Positions 17,907 through 27,423 are shown, counted from the first letter of the stretch. The stretch is 64,000 bases of DNA from Candidatus Accumulibacter conexus (GCA_017592775.1 JAGFNJ010000004.1:62001-126000), one strand, 5' to 3'. A program made the numbers and translations. Notes: generated by a model from the sequence alone, not told the origin.

Positions 17907-19619
17907 TCAGAACAGGAAGTAGCGCTGCGCCAGCGGCAGCACGCTCGCCGGCTCGCAGACCAGCAGTTCGCCGTCGGCGCGAACGGCGTAGGTCTCCGGA
18001 TCGACCTCGATCTTCGGCGTCGCGCCGTTGTGCACCATGTCCGCCTTGCCGATTCCCCGCGTCCCGCACACCGCGACCAGCGGCTTGCGGAGCTGCAGTG
18101 CGGCGATCGCCGGGCTGGCCAGTGCCGCCTGCGAGACGAAGATCACCGAGGTCTGCAGCGCATTGCCGAAGGATCCGAACATCGGCCGGTAATGCACCGG
18201 TTGCGGCGTCGGAATCGACGCATTGGCATCACCCATGGCGGCGGCGGCGATCATGCCGCCCTTGAGGATCAGCGACGGCTTGACGCCGAAGAAAGCCGGC
18301 TTCCAGAGCACCAGGTCGGCCAGCTTGCCGACTTCGATCGAGCCGACGAGATGGCTGATGCCGTGCGTGATCGCCGGATTGATCGTGTACTTGGCAAGGT
18401 AGCGCTTGACGCGGAAGTTGTCGTGCCGCTGCGGACCAGCGCCGGGAGACGCCAGTGGACCGCGCTGCAGCTTCATCTTGTGCGCCGTCTGCCAGGTGCG
18501 GATGATCACCTCGCCTACCCGGCCCATCGCCTGCGAGTCGGACGACATCATCGACAGTGCCCCGAGGTCGTGCAGGATGTCCTCGGCAGCGATCGTCTCG
18601 CGCCGGATGCGGCTCTCGGCAAAGGCGACATCCTCGGCGATCGCCGGGTCCAGGTGGTGACAGACCATCAACATGTCGAGGTGCTCGTCGACGGTATTCA
18701 CCGTATACGGCCGCGTCGGGTTGGTCGACGACGGCAGGACGTTGGCTTCGCCGACGGCGCGCAGGATGTCCGGTGCGTGCCCGCCGCCGGCCCCTTCGGT
18801 ATGGAAGGTGTGGATCGTCCGTCCCCTGAAGGCAGCCAGGGTCGTTTCGACGAAACCCGACTCGTTGAGCGTGTCGGTGTGGATCGCCACCTGTACGTCC
18901 ATCTCGTCGGCGACCGACAGGCAGTTGTCGATCGCCGCCGGCGTCGTTCCCCAGTCCTCGTGCAGCTTGAGGCCGATCGCCCCGGCGCGCACCTGCTCGC
19001 GCAGCGGTTCGGGCAGCGAGACGTTGCCCTTGCCGAAGAAGCCGAGGTTCATCGGGAACGCCTCGGCGGCCTGCAGCATGCGCTGGATGTGCCAAGGTCC
19101 CGGCGTGCAGGTCGTCGCGTAGGTGCCGGTGGCGGGCCCGGTGCCGCCGCCGAGCATCGTCGTCACGCCCGACATCAGCGCCTCCTCGATCTGCTGCGGG
19201 CAGATGAAGTGGATGTGGCTGTCGATTCCGCCGGCAGTGACGATCATCCCTTCGCCGGCGATGATCTCGGTGCCGCCACCGATGTTGATCGTCACGCCGG
19301 GCTGGATGTCCGGGTTGCCGGCCTTGCCGATGGCGGCAATCCGGCCTTCCTTGAGGGCGATGTCGGCCTTGACGATTCCCCAGTGGTCGACGATCAGTGC
19401 ATTGGTGATCACCGTGTCGGCGACTTCCGCCGCCGGCTTCTGGCCCTGGCCCATGCCGTCGCGGATGACCTTGCCACCGCCGAACTTGACCTCGTCGCCA
19501 TGAACGGTGAGATCCTGCTCGACCTCGATCCACAGCTCGGTGTCGGCGAGGCGGACGCGGTCGCCGACCGTCGGCCCGAACATTTCGGCATAGGCCTGGC
19601 GCGAGATGCGGACGCTCAT
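17907..19619 (-). CDS. ureC: urease subunit alpha
   Basis: 570-residue catalytic subunit hydrolysing urea to ammonia and carbamate at a dinuclear nickel site. Nickel ligands and active-site segments are intact: HIHFICP, the carbamylated lysine in GLKLHEDWG (about residue 219), the [11 protein letters not shown] segment, and the flap [16 protein letters not shown] containing the catalytic histidine. Length matches the family. It overlaps ureB by 4 bases and is followed by ureE. Confidence 0.97.
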   Translation of the reverse strand: MSVRISRQAYAEMFGPTVGDRVRLADTELWIEVEQDLTVHGDEVKFGGGKVIRDGMGQGQKPAAEVADTVITNALIVDHWGIVKADIALKEGRIAAIGKAGNPDIQPGVTINIGGGTEIIAGEGMIVTAGGIDSHIHFICPQQIEEALMSGVTTMLGGGTGPATGTYATTCTPGPWHIQRMLQAAEAFPMNLGFFGKGNVSLPEPLREQVRAGAIGLKLHEDWGTTPAAIDNCLSVADEMDVQVAIHTDTLNESGFVETTLAAFRGRTIHTFHTEGAGGGHAPDILRAVGEANVLPSSTNPTRPYTVNTVDEHLDMLMVCHHLDPAIAEDVAFAESRIRRETIAAEDILHDLGALSMMSSDSQAMGRVGEVIIRTWQTAHKMKLQRGPLASPGAGPQRHDNFRVKRYLAKYTINPAITHGISHLVGSIEVGKLADLVLWKPAFFGVKPSLILKGGMIAAAAMGDANASIPTPQPVHYRPMFGSFGNALQTSVIFVSQAALASPAIAALQLRKPLVAVCGTRGIGKADMVHNGATPKIEVDPETYAVRADGELLVCEPASVLPLAQRYFLF

Positions 19620-19924
19620 TCGAGGGCTCCCATGACGCTGGCGGTGAAGCCGTAAACCCGCCGCTCGCCGGCGAGCGCGACGAGCTGCACGCTGCGCGTC
19701 TGCCCCGGCTCGAAACGCACCGCCGTGCCGGCGGCGATGTCGAGCCGGAAGCCGCGCGCGGCGACGCGATCGAAGCAGAGCGCGGCGTTGGTCTCGGCGA
19801 AGTGGTAGTGCGAGCCGACCTGGATCGGTCGGTCACCGGTGTTGGCAACGGCCAGCCGGATCGTCTCGCGACCGGCGTTGAGTTCGATCTCACCGGGCTC
19901 GATGAGCATTTCTCCGGGAATCAT
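19616..19924 (-). CDS. ureB: urease subunit beta
   Basis: 102-residue structural subunit. The family block [17 protein letters not shown] (about residues 31-47) and the C-terminal [14 protein letters not shown] are present. It starts 11 bases after ureA and its end overlaps the ureC start by 4 bases. Confidence 0.96.
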   Translation of the reverse strand: MIPGEMLIEPGEIELNAGRETIRLAVANTGDRPIQVGSHYHFAETNAALCFDRVAARGFRLDIAAGTAVRFEPGQTRSVQLVALAGERRVYGFTASVMGALE

Positions 19925-19935
19925 GCCGGACCTCC

Positions 19936-20238
19936 TCAGACGATCGGGTGGTGGACGGTGACCAGCTTGGTCCCGTCGGGAAAGGTGGCTTCGACCTGGA
20001 TGTCGTGGATCATCTCGGGAACGCCCTCCATGACCTCGTCGCGCGAAAGAAGGGTCGTGCCGTGGTGCATCAGTTCGGCCACCGTCCGCCCGTCACGCGC
20101 ACCCTCGATGATCGCCGAGCTGATCAGCGCCACCGCTTCCGGGTAATTGAGCCGCAGGCCGCGTGCGCGGCGCCGCTCGGCAAGCAGCGCGGCGGTGAAC
20201 AGCAGCAGCTTGTCCTTCTCTCTCGGCGTCAGTTCCAT
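19936..20238 (-). CDS. ureA: urease subunit gamma
   Basis: 100-residue structural subunit with the full family sequence, from [23 protein letters not shown] to the C-terminal [17 protein letters not shown]. It lies 18 bases after ureD. The order ureD-A-B-C-E-F-G is the common betaproteobacterial arrangement. Confidence 0.97.
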   Translation of the reverse strand: MELTPREKDKLLLFTAALLAERRRARGLRLNYPEAVALISSAIIEGARDGRTVAELMHHGTTLLSRDEVMEGVPEMIHDIQVEATFPDGTKLVTVHHPIV

Positions 20239-20256
20239 TGCTTCCTCTCAACAAGA

Positions 20257-21135
20257 TCAGGTACTCCAGATGCGCGGCGGCACCGCCTCCCGGGCCAGAG
20301 CCAGCGGCCGCAACCGCCGCCAGACCTCGGTCAGCCACTCCCTGGCAGGCTCGCCCGCCGGTCCGAGACAGCGCGCGACGAGCACGCCGGGCAGCGCCGT
20401 GACGCCGGCGCGCAAGCCGGCGGTGAGCGGCACGGCGCGGCACGCCGCCAGCCATTCCGGCTCGACCGGGCGGCCGGCGAGGAGCAGCGTCCCGCTCACC
20501 GGCAGGCCGCCGAGGCCGGCGGCGGCATCGAGCCACGGCGAACCGCCGCGCAGGCTGCCACGTTCGACCCACAGCGGCCGCCCGGACTGCTCGATGCGCG
20601 TCGACAGTGCGAGCCGACCCTGGCTGAAACGCTCGCCGGAGGCCGTTCGCCCGAGGCAGAGGATTTCCCAGCCACAGTAAACGGCGCCAGCGGCGAGATC
20701 GACCCGCGTCTGCATCCCCGCCTCGGCGCCGTCGAAGACGATCGTCTCCTGCGGCAGCCACTCGACGGCGGCGCCGGCGGCAATCTCGACGCGCAAGCAC
20801 TGGCTCGCCTGCCGGCCACCCGAACGATACCACTTGCCGGCACCCGGCGTCGTCAGCAACGCGTGCGCTCCCGCCGCCGCGGCCACCGCGATGTCCAGGG
20901 TGTCGCCGCCAACGATCCCGCCCGGCGGATGGAGAATGATCGCCTGGCAGACCTCCGGCCCTTCCGGGTAGAGCGCCTTCTGCACGCGCAACGGCCCGCG
21001 GTGGGCGCAGGTCGTGAGCGCAGTACGCCCCGCCCGGCGCGCAAACCCCAGCATCAGTGACGCCTGCCAGCCCGCCCGTGCCGCTTCCTCTGCTGCCTGC
21101 TGTGCAACGGCAACGCGCTGCTGGTCTGCCGTCAA
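20257..21135 (-). CDS. ureD: urease accessory protein UreD
   Basis: 292-residue scaffold for nickel insertion into apourease. Family landmarks are LMLGFARRAGRTALTTCAHRGPLRVQKALYPEG, the LHPPGGIVGGDTLDI block (about residues 68-82), TTPGAGKWYRS and LPQETIVFDGA. The TTG start at 21135 overlaps the urtE stop (TTGA), tying the urease genes directly to the urea transporter genes. An in-frame internal start would delete conserved sequence, so I keep the TTG. Confidence 0.93.
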   Translation of the reverse strand: MTADQQRVAVAQQAAEEAARAGWQASLMLGFARRAGRTALTTCAHRGPLRVQKALYPEGPEVCQAIILHPPGGIVGGDTLDIAVAAAAGAHALLTTPGAGKWYRSGGRQASQCLRVEIAAGAAVEWLPQETIVFDGAEAGMQTRVDLAAGAVYCGWEILCLGRTASGERFSQGRLALSTRIEQSGRPLWVERGSLRGGSPWLDAAAGLGGLPVSGTLLLAGRPVEPEWLAACRAVPLTAGLRAGVTALPGVLVARCLGPAGEPAREWLTEVWRRLRPLALAREAVPPRIWST

Positions 21136-21824
21136 ACAGCCAGGGCCGCCAGCACCCCGTCCTTTTCCATGTCTTCGCCCCGCCCGCGCATGATGATCTC
21201 GCCGCGCTCCATGACCAGGTACTGGTCGGCCAGCGAACGCGCGAAATCGTAATACTGCTCGACGAGCAGGATGGCCATCTCGCCGCTCGCCGCCAGCGAA
21301 CGGATGGCGCGCTCGATGTCCTTGATGATCGATGGCTGGATGCCCTCGGTCGGCTCGTCGAGGATCAGGAGCTTCGGCCCCATCGCCAGCGCGCGGCCGA
21401 TCGCCAGTAGCTGCTGCTGGCCGCCCGACAGGTCGCCGCCACGCCGGCGCAGCATCTGCCGCAGGACCGGGAACATCTCGAAGATGCGCTCGGGAACGCG
21501 CGTGCCGCCGGGGCAGGTCGCCAGCCCCATGAGGAGGTTCTCCTGCACCGTCAGGCGGGGAAAGATCTCCCGTCCCTGCGGCACGTAGCCGATGCCGGCG
21601 CGGACGCGCTGATGCGACGGCGCACGCGTCAGATCGCGGCCGGCGAACTCGATCGTCCCGCCTTTCGTCGGCACCAGGCCCATCAGCGACTTCAGCAGGG
21701 TCGACTTGCCGACGCCGTTGCGCCCGAGGATCGCCGTCACCTTGCCGGCCTCGGCGCTGAAGCTGAGGTTGCGCAGGATATGGCTGCCGCCGTAGTACTG
21801 GTTCAGATTGCTGATCTGCAACAT
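21132..21824 (-). CDS. urtE: urea ABC transporter ATP-binding protein UrtE
   Basis: 230-residue LivF-type ATPase of the urea importer. Walker A is GRNGVGKST (about residues 34-42), the signature is LSGGQQQ, and Walker B is LLILDEPTEGIQPS. The gap to urtD is 6 bases and the stop overlaps ureD. The five-gene urtABCDE set separates it from an amino-acid importer. Confidence 0.94.
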   Translation of the reverse strand: MLQISNLNQYYGGSHILRNLSFSAEAGKVTAILGRNGVGKSTLLKSLMGLVPTKGGTIEFAGRDLTRAPSHQRVRAGIGYVPQGREIFPRLTVQENLLMGLATCPGGTRVPERIFEMFPVLRQMLRRRGGDLSGGQQQLLAIGRALAMGPKLLILDEPTEGIQPSIIKDIERAIRSLAASGEMAILLVEQYYDFARSLADQYLVMERGEIIMRGRGEDMEKDGVLAALAV

Positions 21825-21830
21825 CTCGCG

Positions 21831-22673
21831 CTAACGCCCCAGGTAGACTTCGATCACCCGCTGGTCGGCCTGGACTTCCTCCAGACTGCCTTCGGCGAGC
21901 ACACTGCCTTCATGCAACACCGTCACCTTGCCACCAAGCTGCTTGACGAAAGCCATGTCGTGCTCGACGACGACCAGCGAATGCCTGCCGGCGAGCGACA
22001 GGAACAGCTCGCCGGTCCGCTCGGTCTCCTCGTCGGTCATGCCGGCGACCGGCTCGTCGAGCAGCAGCAGCTTCGGCTCCTGCATCAGCAGCATGCCGAT
22101 CTCCAGCCACTGCTTCTGCCCATGCGAGAGCAGGCCGGCCAGCCGGTCGGCGTCGGTCGCGAGGCGGATCAACTGCAGCGTCTCGGCGATGCGGTCGCCA
22201 GCCGCCGAGTCGAGCGTCGCGAACAGGCTGCGCCAGACCCGCTTGTCGGTCTTCATCGCCAGTTCGAGATTCTCGAACACCGTGTGGTTCTCGAAGATCG
22301 TCGGCTTCTGGAACTTGCGGCCGATACCCATGTGGGCGATTTCGGGTTCGGAGAGCCGTGTCAGGTCGATCGTCTGGCCGAAGAAGACCGTCCCCTCGTC
22401 GGGTCGCGTCTTGCCGGTGATGACGTCCATCATCGTCGTCTTACCGGCGCCGTTGGGGCCGATGATGCAGCGCAGCTCGCCGGCGTCGATCGTCAGCGAC
22501 AGCTTGTTGAGCGCACGAAAACCGTCGAAACTGACCGTGATGTCCTCGAGATAGAGGATGACCTTGTGCGAGAGATCGAGCTGGCCCGGCTTGAGGATGT
22601 GGCCGAGCTCGGCGGTGCCGCTGTCCCAGTCCGGGTTGTCGCCGTTCGGTGCCGGCAGGTCGGCGGCGTTCAT
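21831..22673 (-). CDS. urtD: urea ABC transporter ATP-binding protein UrtD
   Basis: 280-residue LivG-type ATPase. Walker A is GPNGAGKTT (about residue 73), the signature region is LSHGQKQWLEIGMLL with the Gln-Lys variant typical of UrtD, and Walker B is LLLLDEPVAGMTDEE. The ATG at 22673 overlaps the urtC stop (ATGA). About 40 residues precede the ABC domain, somewhat longer than LivG. Confidence 0.94.
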   Translation of the reverse strand: MNAADLPAPNGDNPDWDSGTAELGHILKPGQLDLSHKVILYLEDITVSFDGFRALNKLSLTIDAGELRCIIGPNGAGKTTMMDVITGKTRPDEGTVFFGQTIDLTRLSEPEIAHMGIGRKFQKPTIFENHTVFENLELAMKTDKRVWRSLFATLDSAAGDRIAETLQLIRLATDADRLAGLLSHGQKQWLEIGMLLMQEPKLLLLDEPVAGMTDEETERTGELFLSLAGRHSLVVVEHDMAFVKQLGGKVTVLHEGSVLAEGSLEEVQADQRVIEVYLGR

Positions 22674-23845
22674 GCCCCCACTCCCTTCGCCACCGCTGCG
22701 GCCGGCCCGTCGGCAGTCGCGCCGGCGCCCCGCCCGCGGGCGCGCAGACGCGACCAGAGGCCGACCACACCCTGTGGCAGGTAGAGCGTGGCGACGATGA
22801 ACAGCGTCCCGAGAAAGAAGAGCCAGTACTCGGGGAAGCTGACGGTGAACCAGCTCTTCGCCAGATTGACCAGGAAGGCGCCGATCACCGGCCCGATCAG
22901 CGTGCCGCGACCGCCGACGGCAACCCAGATGGCGATCTCGATCGAATTGCCGACCGACATCTCCGACGGGTTGATGATCCCCACCTGCGGCACGTAGAGG
23001 GCGCCGGCGACGGCACAGAGCATGGCCGACAGCGTCCACACGAAGAGCTTGTACCAGAGCGGGTTGTAGCCGATGAACATGACCCGCGACTCGGCATCGC
23101 GGATCGCCGTCAGGACGCGGCCGAACTTCGAGCGCACGAGGTAGCGCGCCAGCAGCAGGGTGCCGATCAGCGCCAGCGCCGACAATGCGAAGAGGACGAC
23201 ACGCGTTTCCGGTGCGGTGATCGGATGGCCGAGAATGCGTTTGAAGTCGGTGAAGCCATTGTTGCCACCGAAACCGGTTTCGTTGCGGAAGAAGAGCAGC
23301 ATCGCCGCGTAGGTCAGCGCCTGCGTGATGATCGAGAAGTAGACCCCCTTGATGCGCGAGCGGAAGGCGAAGTAGCCGAAGACGAAGGCGATCAGCGCCG
23401 GCACGACGAGCACCAGCAGCACCGCCCAGAGGAAGCTGTCGCTGCCGATCCAGAACCAGGGCAGTTCCTTCCAGTCGAGGAAGACCATGAAATCGGGCAG
23501 ATCGGACTGATAACTGCCGTCGCGGCCGATCTGCCGCATCAGGTACATGCCGAAACCGTAACCGCCGAGGGCGAAGAAGAGGCCGTGCCCGAGCGAGAGA
23601 ATCCCGCCATAGCCCCAGATGAGGTCCATGGCGACGGCGACGATCGCGTAGCAGAGGATCTTGCCGACCAGCGTGATGAACCAGGTCGACAGGTGCAGCG
23701 GGTGGTCGGCGGGCAGCACGAGGTGCATGATCGGCACGGCGATCAGTGCGAAGGCGGCAAACACGCCGACCATCCCCCAGCTGCGGGCGTCGAAGCTGTT
23801 CCCAAGGCGGACGATGAACGGCGTGCGTGCAGGCGAAGGGCTCAT
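22670..23845 (-). CDS. urtC: urea ABC transporter permease UrtC
   Basis: 391-residue LivM-type permease with about ten membrane helices. Landmarks are the DLIWGYGGILSLGHGLFFALGGYGFGMYL segment and the permease loop IRDAESRVMFIGYNPLWYKLFVW that contacts the ATPases. The ATG at 23845 is 17 bases after urtB. The C-terminus is Ala/Gly-rich. The gene overlaps urtD by 4 bases. Confidence 0.94.
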   Translation of the reverse strand: MSPSPARTPFIVRLGNSFDARSWGMVGVFAAFALIAVPIMHLVLPADHPLHLSTWFITLVGKILCYAIVAVAMDLIWGYGGILSLGHGLFFALGGYGFGMYLMRQIGRDGSYQSDLPDFMVFLDWKELPWFWIGSDSFLWAVLLVLVVPALIAFVFGYFAFRSRIKGVYFSIITQALTYAAMLLFFRNETGFGGNNGFTDFKRILGHPITAPETRVVLFALSALALIGTLLLARYLVRSKFGRVLTAIRDAESRVMFIGYNPLWYKLFVWTLSAMLCAVAGALYVPQVGIINPSEMSVGNSIEIAIWVAVGGRGTLIGPVIGAFLVNLAKSWFTVSFPEYWLFFLGTLFIVATLYLPQGVVGLWSRLRARGRGAGATADGPAAAVAKGVGA

Positions 23846-23862
23846 GATCCTTGGTTCCCCGG

Positions 23863-25464
23863 TCAGGATTCGACGAAACGGCCCTTGAGGGCGAACAGGC
23901 CCTGCGGGCGCTTCTGGATGAAGACGATGATGATGACGAGGACGACGATCTTGGCGACGACGGCGCCCGTCCAGCCTTCGAGGAACTTGGTGAACACGCC
24001 GAGACCGAGCGCCGCCCAGACGGCACCGGCGAGCTGACCGACACCACCGAGGACGACGACCATGAACGAGTCGACGATGTAGCCCTGCCCCATGTCGGGG
24101 CCGACGTTGGCGATCTGCGACAGCGCGACGCCGCCGAGGCCGGCGATACCGGCGCCGAGGCCGAAGGCGAGGGTGTCGACGCGGCCGGTGGGAACACCGA
24201 CGCAGCCGGCCATCGGCCGGTTCTGCGTCACCGCGCGGACGAACATGCCGAGCCGCGAGAGGTTGAGGATGGCCCACATGGCGACCAGAACGGCGATCGA
24301 GAAGGCGACGATGATGATCCGGTTCCACGGCAGCATCAGGTTCGGCAGCAGTTCGATGCCGCCAGCCATCCAGCTCGGGTTGGCGACCTCGACATTCTGC
24401 GCGCCGAACAGCGTGCGTGCCACCTGCATCAGGAAGAGCGAGATGCCCCAGGTGGCGAGCAGCGTCTCCAGCGGCCGGCCATAGAGGTGGCGGATGACGA
24501 TCCGCTCCATCAGCACGCCGACCAGCGCCGCGCTGAGAAAGCCGACCGGGATCGCCGCCAGCAGATACCAGTCGAGCGCCGCCGGCAGGTGGGCGCGAAA
24601 GACGCTCTGCATCGCCCAGGCCGAGTAGGCGCCGACCATCAGCAGTTCGCCGTGCGCCATGTTGATCACGCCCATGACGCCGTAGGTGATCGCCAGCCCG
24701 AGTGCCGCCAGCAGCAGGATCGAACCGAGCGACAGGCCGGTGAAGGCGCGGCCGAGGTTGTCGGCCCACGCCAGCCGCTCCTCGATCGAGCGGATCGAAG
24801 TGCCGGCGGCGGCACGCACGGCGCTGTCGGTTTCGACCCAGGTGTCGCCGCGCTTCTCGGTCAGCGACAGCAGGAGCTGGCGGACGCGCGGATCGCTGCT
24901 CTCGCCGAGCGTGCGCACCGCGTCCAGGCGAACGCCGGCGTCGCTCGCGCCGAGGCTCGCCTGCGCCCGCGCGAGCTGCAGCCGGGAGCGGATCTCGGCA
25001 TCCTGTTCCACCGCCAGTGCGCGCTCGAGCAGGGGCAGCATCTTCGCGTCGGCGTTCTGGTTGACTTCCTGCGCCGCCTGCCAGCGCACCGCACGCTCGG
25101 CCGAGAACAGCCGCAGTGCCGCCAGGGCCGACGCCAGTTCGCGCCGCACCCGGTTGTTGATGCCGATCGTCTCGACGCCGGCCGGCGGCGGCGTCAGCTC
25201 GCGGTTGCTGGCGGCGTCGAAGACGCGACCGCCTTCGCCCAGCACCACCACGCGCTCGCCGGCGAGCGCCAGCGAGTCCTCGGCCATCGCCTTCAGCACC
25301 GGCTGCGCCTCTTCCGGCGCCGCCTCGACCAGCGCCAGGATGGCGGCGATGCGTCGATCCGAGTCGTCGTCGGCGAGCGGCTTGAGCAACTCCGGATCGA
25401 TCGCCGCCTGCGCGCAGGAGATGCCCAGCAGGCAGACGGCCAGCAATACTCGCAACTTGTGCAT
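23863..25464 (-). CDS. urtB: urea ABC transporter permease UrtB
   Basis: 533-residue LivH-type permease. It carries a signal peptide (about 1-20) and a periplasmic helical domain of roughly 200 residues with HEAT-like repeats before the membrane domain, an N-terminal extension typical of proteobacterial UrtB. The membrane part begins at LSLGSILLLAALGLAITYGVMGVINMAHGELLMVGAY and includes the ATPase-contact loop RLGMFVRAVTQNRPMAGCVGV. It is separated from urtA by an 89-base gap containing a GC-rich hairpin. Confidence 0.94.
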   Translation of the reverse strand: MHKLRVLLAVCLLGISCAQAAIDPELLKPLADDDSDRRIAAILALVEAAPEEAQPVLKAMAEDSLALAGERVVVLGEGGRVFDAASNRELTPPPAGVETIGINNRVRRELASALAALRLFSAERAVRWQAAQEVNQNADAKMLPLLERALAVEQDAEIRSRLQLARAQASLGASDAGVRLDAVRTLGESSDPRVRQLLLSLTEKRGDTWVETDSAVRAAAGTSIRSIEERLAWADNLGRAFTGLSLGSILLLAALGLAITYGVMGVINMAHGELLMVGAYSAWAMQSVFRAHLPAALDWYLLAAIPVGFLSAALVGVLMERIVIRHLYGRPLETLLATWGISLFLMQVARTLFGAQNVEVANPSWMAGGIELLPNLMLPWNRIIIVAFSIAVLVAMWAILNLSRLGMFVRAVTQNRPMAGCVGVPTGRVDTLAFGLGAGIAGLGGVALSQIANVGPDMGQGYIVDSFMVVVLGGVGQLAGAVWAALGLGVFTKFLEGWTGAVVAKIVVLVIIIVFIQKRPQGLFALKGRFVES

Positions 25465-25517
25465 GCTTTCTCCCTCGTGCCGACCCCGCGCCGAGCGAAG
25501 CCGGAGCGGGGACAGCC

Positions 25518-25541
25518 CGCGCGCCGCCGCAGCGGCGCGCG
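25518..25541 (-). terminator. GC-rich hairpin between urtA and urtB
   Basis: CGCGCGCCGC and GCGGCGCGCG form a perfect 10-bp stem with a CGCA loop in the 89-base urtA-urtB gap. No T-run follows. Such hairpins after a binding-protein gene often stabilise its message or partly terminate transcription so the binding protein is made in excess; here that is inference. Confidence 0.5.
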
Positions 25542-25553
25542 CGATGCCGATGC

Positions 25554-26822
25554 TTACTTGCCTTCCGGCTGATCCTTCTTCTTGTCGTTACCCGGGATGT
25601 ACGGACTCCACGGCTGCGCGCGGACCGGCCCCGGCGTCTTCCAGACGACGTTGAACTGCCCGTCCGCCTTGATCTCGCCGATGAACACCGGCTTGTGCAG
25701 ATGGTGGTTCTTCTCGTCCATCTTGATCGTGAATCCCGACGGCGCCTTGAAGGTCTGCCCCGCCATCGCCGCGATCACCTTGTCGACGTCGGTCGATTTC
25801 GCCTTCTCGACCGCCTGCTTCCACATGTAGACACCGACGTAGGTCGCTTCCATCGGATCGTTGGTGACCGCCTTGTCGGCGTTCGGCAGCTTCTGCTTGA
25901 CCGCCCAGGCGCGGTACAGCTTGGTGAACTTGTCGTTCTCCGGGTTCTTCAGCGACATGAAGTAGTTCCACGACGCCAGGTGGCCGACCAGGGGCTTGGT
26001 GTCGACGCCACGCAACTCTTCCTCGCCGACCGAGAAGGCGACGACCGGCACGTCGGTCGCCTTGATGCCGGCGTTGCCGAGTTCCTTGTAGAACGGCACG
26101 TTCGAGTCGCCATTGATGGTCGAGACGACGGCCGTCTTCTTGCCTTCGCTGGAGAACTTCTTGATCTTGGCGATGATCGTCTGGTAGTCGCTGTGCCCGA
26201 AGGGCGTGTATTCCTCCATGATGTCGGCGTCGGCGACACCCTTCGACTTCAGGAAGGCACGCAGGATCTTGTTCGTCGTCCGCGGATAGACGTAGTCGGT
26301 GCCGAGCAGCACGAAGCGCTTGGCCTCACCGCCGTCCTTGCTCATCAGGTACTCGACCGCCGGAATCGCCTGCTGGTTTGGCGCCGCACCGGTGTAGAAG
26401 ACGTTGTACTCGAGTTCCTCGCCTTCGTACTGCACCGGATAGAAGAGCAGGCCGTTGAGTTCCTTGTAGACCGGCAGCACCGACTTGCGCGACACCGAGG
26501 TCCAGCAGCCGAAGGTCACCGCCACCTTGTCCTTGCTCAGCAGCTGGCGTGCCTTTTCGGCGAACAGCGGCCAGTTCGACGCCGGATCGACGACCACCGG
26601 CTCGAGCTTCCTGCCGAGCACGCCGCCCTTGCTGTTGATCTCGTCGATCGCCATCAGCACGGTCTCCTTGAGCGCCGTCTCCGAAATCGCCATGGTGCCG
26701 GAAAGCGAATGCAGAACACCGACCTTGATCGTTTCGGCGGCGAGAGCGCCGAACGAGTTGAGCCCGAAAGCGGCGGTGACCGCGACCGCCGAAATCGTCT
26801 TCATGAAATTGCGACGTACCAT
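25554..26822 (-). CDS. urtA: urea ABC transporter substrate-binding protein UrtA
   Basis: 422-residue periplasmic binding protein. The N-terminus (MVRRNFMKTISAVAVTAAFG...ALAAETIKVG) is a signal peptide with paired arginines. The mature part has UrtA features: GVLHSLSGTMAISETALKETVLMAIDEIN, FGCWTSVSRKSVLPV, LFYPVQYEGEE, and ATYVGVYMWKQAVEKA. GAGGAG lies about 8 bases before the ATG. First gene of the urtABCDE-ureDABCEFG operon, with a consensus sigma-54 promoter 58 bases upstream. Confidence 0.95.
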   Translation of the reverse strand: MVRRNFMKTISAVAVTAAFGLNSFGALAAETIKVGVLHSLSGTMAISETALKETVLMAIDEINSKGGVLGRKLEPVVVDPASNWPLFAEKARQLLSKDKVAVTFGCWTSVSRKSVLPVYKELNGLLFYPVQYEGEELEYNVFYTGAAPNQQAIPAVEYLMSKDGGEAKRFVLLGTDYVYPRTTNKILRAFLKSKGVADADIMEEYTPFGHSDYQTIIAKIKKFSSEGKKTAVVSTINGDSNVPFYKELGNAGIKATDVPVVAFSVGEEELRGVDTKPLVGHLASWNYFMSLKNPENDKFTKLYRAWAVKQKLPNADKAVTNDPMEATYVGVYMWKQAVEKAKSTDVDKVIAAMAGQTFKAPSGFTIKMDEKNHHLHKPVFIGEIKADGQFNVVWKTPGPVRAQPWSPYIPGNDKKKDQPEGK

Positions 26823-26879
26823 CTGTCAGCTCCTCGAGTGTTGTGGGATCGGGAAGAAGTCTTCCTCGGGGAGGGACAA

Positions 26880-26895
26880 AGCAAGGTCCGTGCCA
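26880..26895 (-). promoter_or_regulatory. urtA: sigma-54 promoter of the urt-ure operon
   Basis: On the minus strand TGGCACGGACCTTGCT is a perfect match to the -24/-12 consensus (TGGCACN5TTGCW). It points at urtA, giving a leader of about 45 bases. Urea uptake and urease are commonly NtrC/RpoN controlled, so nitrogen limitation is the likely signal. Imperfect NtrC-like half-sites (GCACC-N6-GGGCG at about 26982-26997 and GCACC-N6-GAGGG at about 27012-27027) lie about 100-130 bases upstream; these are weak. Confidence 0.8.
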
Positions 26896-27122
26896 CTTTC
26901 GATACGGCCATCGGAAACACCATGAAAACAGCGTCCTGCGGTCATCTGGCGAGGCGCACGGCGGCCTGCACGTGCGCTGCCGCACCAGGTTGGGGCGTGC
27001 GCCGGTCGCGAGCACCATGATGGAGGGGAGCCGCGGCGTCAGCGCGTTCGGCGGTCGCCGACAAGGGTCCTGGCATTGGTCGCGCCGGTCGGCGCCCGCG
27101 TTCGTTGCCGGCAATGGCAGGC
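26896..27122. other. divergent control region between urtA and gcvT
   Basis: No gene is seen here. It lies between the urtA sigma-54 promoter and the gcv promoter, and would hold any NtrC enhancer sites for urtA. Open frames crossing it lack family character. Confidence 0.4.
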
Positions 27123-27152
27123 TTGCAGCCGGGGTTCGCCGCGCGCTATAGT
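27123..27152 (+). promoter_or_regulatory. gcvT: sigma-70 promoter of the gcv operon
   Basis: TTGCAG (27123-27128) and TATAGT (27147-27152) are separated by 18 bases. Transcription would start near 27159, just before the first glycine aptamer at about 27164. Confidence 0.65.
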
Positions 27153-27163
27153 CTCGCCGCGAA

Positions 27164-27350
27164 TGGGAGAGCGCGGCACTGCCGTCGCCGAAGGCGCAAT
27201 CCACCCGGAAACGCTCAGGCAAAAGGACCGTTCGTGCAATGAACTCTGGAGAGCGGCGCCCGCTTCGGCGAGGCGCCCACCGATGGGGCCAGGACGACCG
27301 TGCTGCTGCGTGTCGGCCAGACAATCTCTCAGGTACATGGACAGAGGGGT
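27164..27350 (+). promoter_or_regulatory. tandem glycine riboswitch
   Basis: Two glycine aptamers in series upstream of gcvT. Aptamer 1 has GGGAGAG (27165-27171), GCCGAAGGCGCAA (27187-27199), CTCAGGCAAAAGGACCG (27214-27230) and ends at CTCTGGAGAG (27244-27253), which also opens aptamer 2. Aptamer 2 has the degenerate CACCGATGGGGCCA and the conserved CTCTCAGGTACATGGACAG (27327-27344). Tandem glycine aptamers normally raise gcv expression when glycine is plentiful. The core of aptamer 2 departs from consensus (GAUGGGGCC in place of GAAGGGGCAA). Confidence 0.93.
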
Positions 27351-27376
27351 GGACTCGACGCGAGTTCGCCCCTTTT
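27346..27376 (+). terminator. riboswitch expression platform: intrinsic terminator
   Basis: GGGGTGGACTCG pairs with CGAGTTCGCCCC as a 12-bp stem (two G-U wobbles) around an ACG loop, followed by TTTT. The 5' arm begins in the GGGG that ends the second aptamer, so glycine-bound P1 and the terminator stem would compete. This predicts an ON switch working by antitermination, about 48 bases before the gcvT start. Confidence 0.8.
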
Positions 27377-27423
27377 CCGCTTCTGGAATCCACCTCAACA
27401 CCTTCCTGTTACGGATTGATACG

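Noticed and set aside
26823..27122. Candidate NtrC enhancer sites upstream of urtA
   Set aside because: Only one half of each GCACC-N6-GGTGC-like site is good; too weak to list as a feature.
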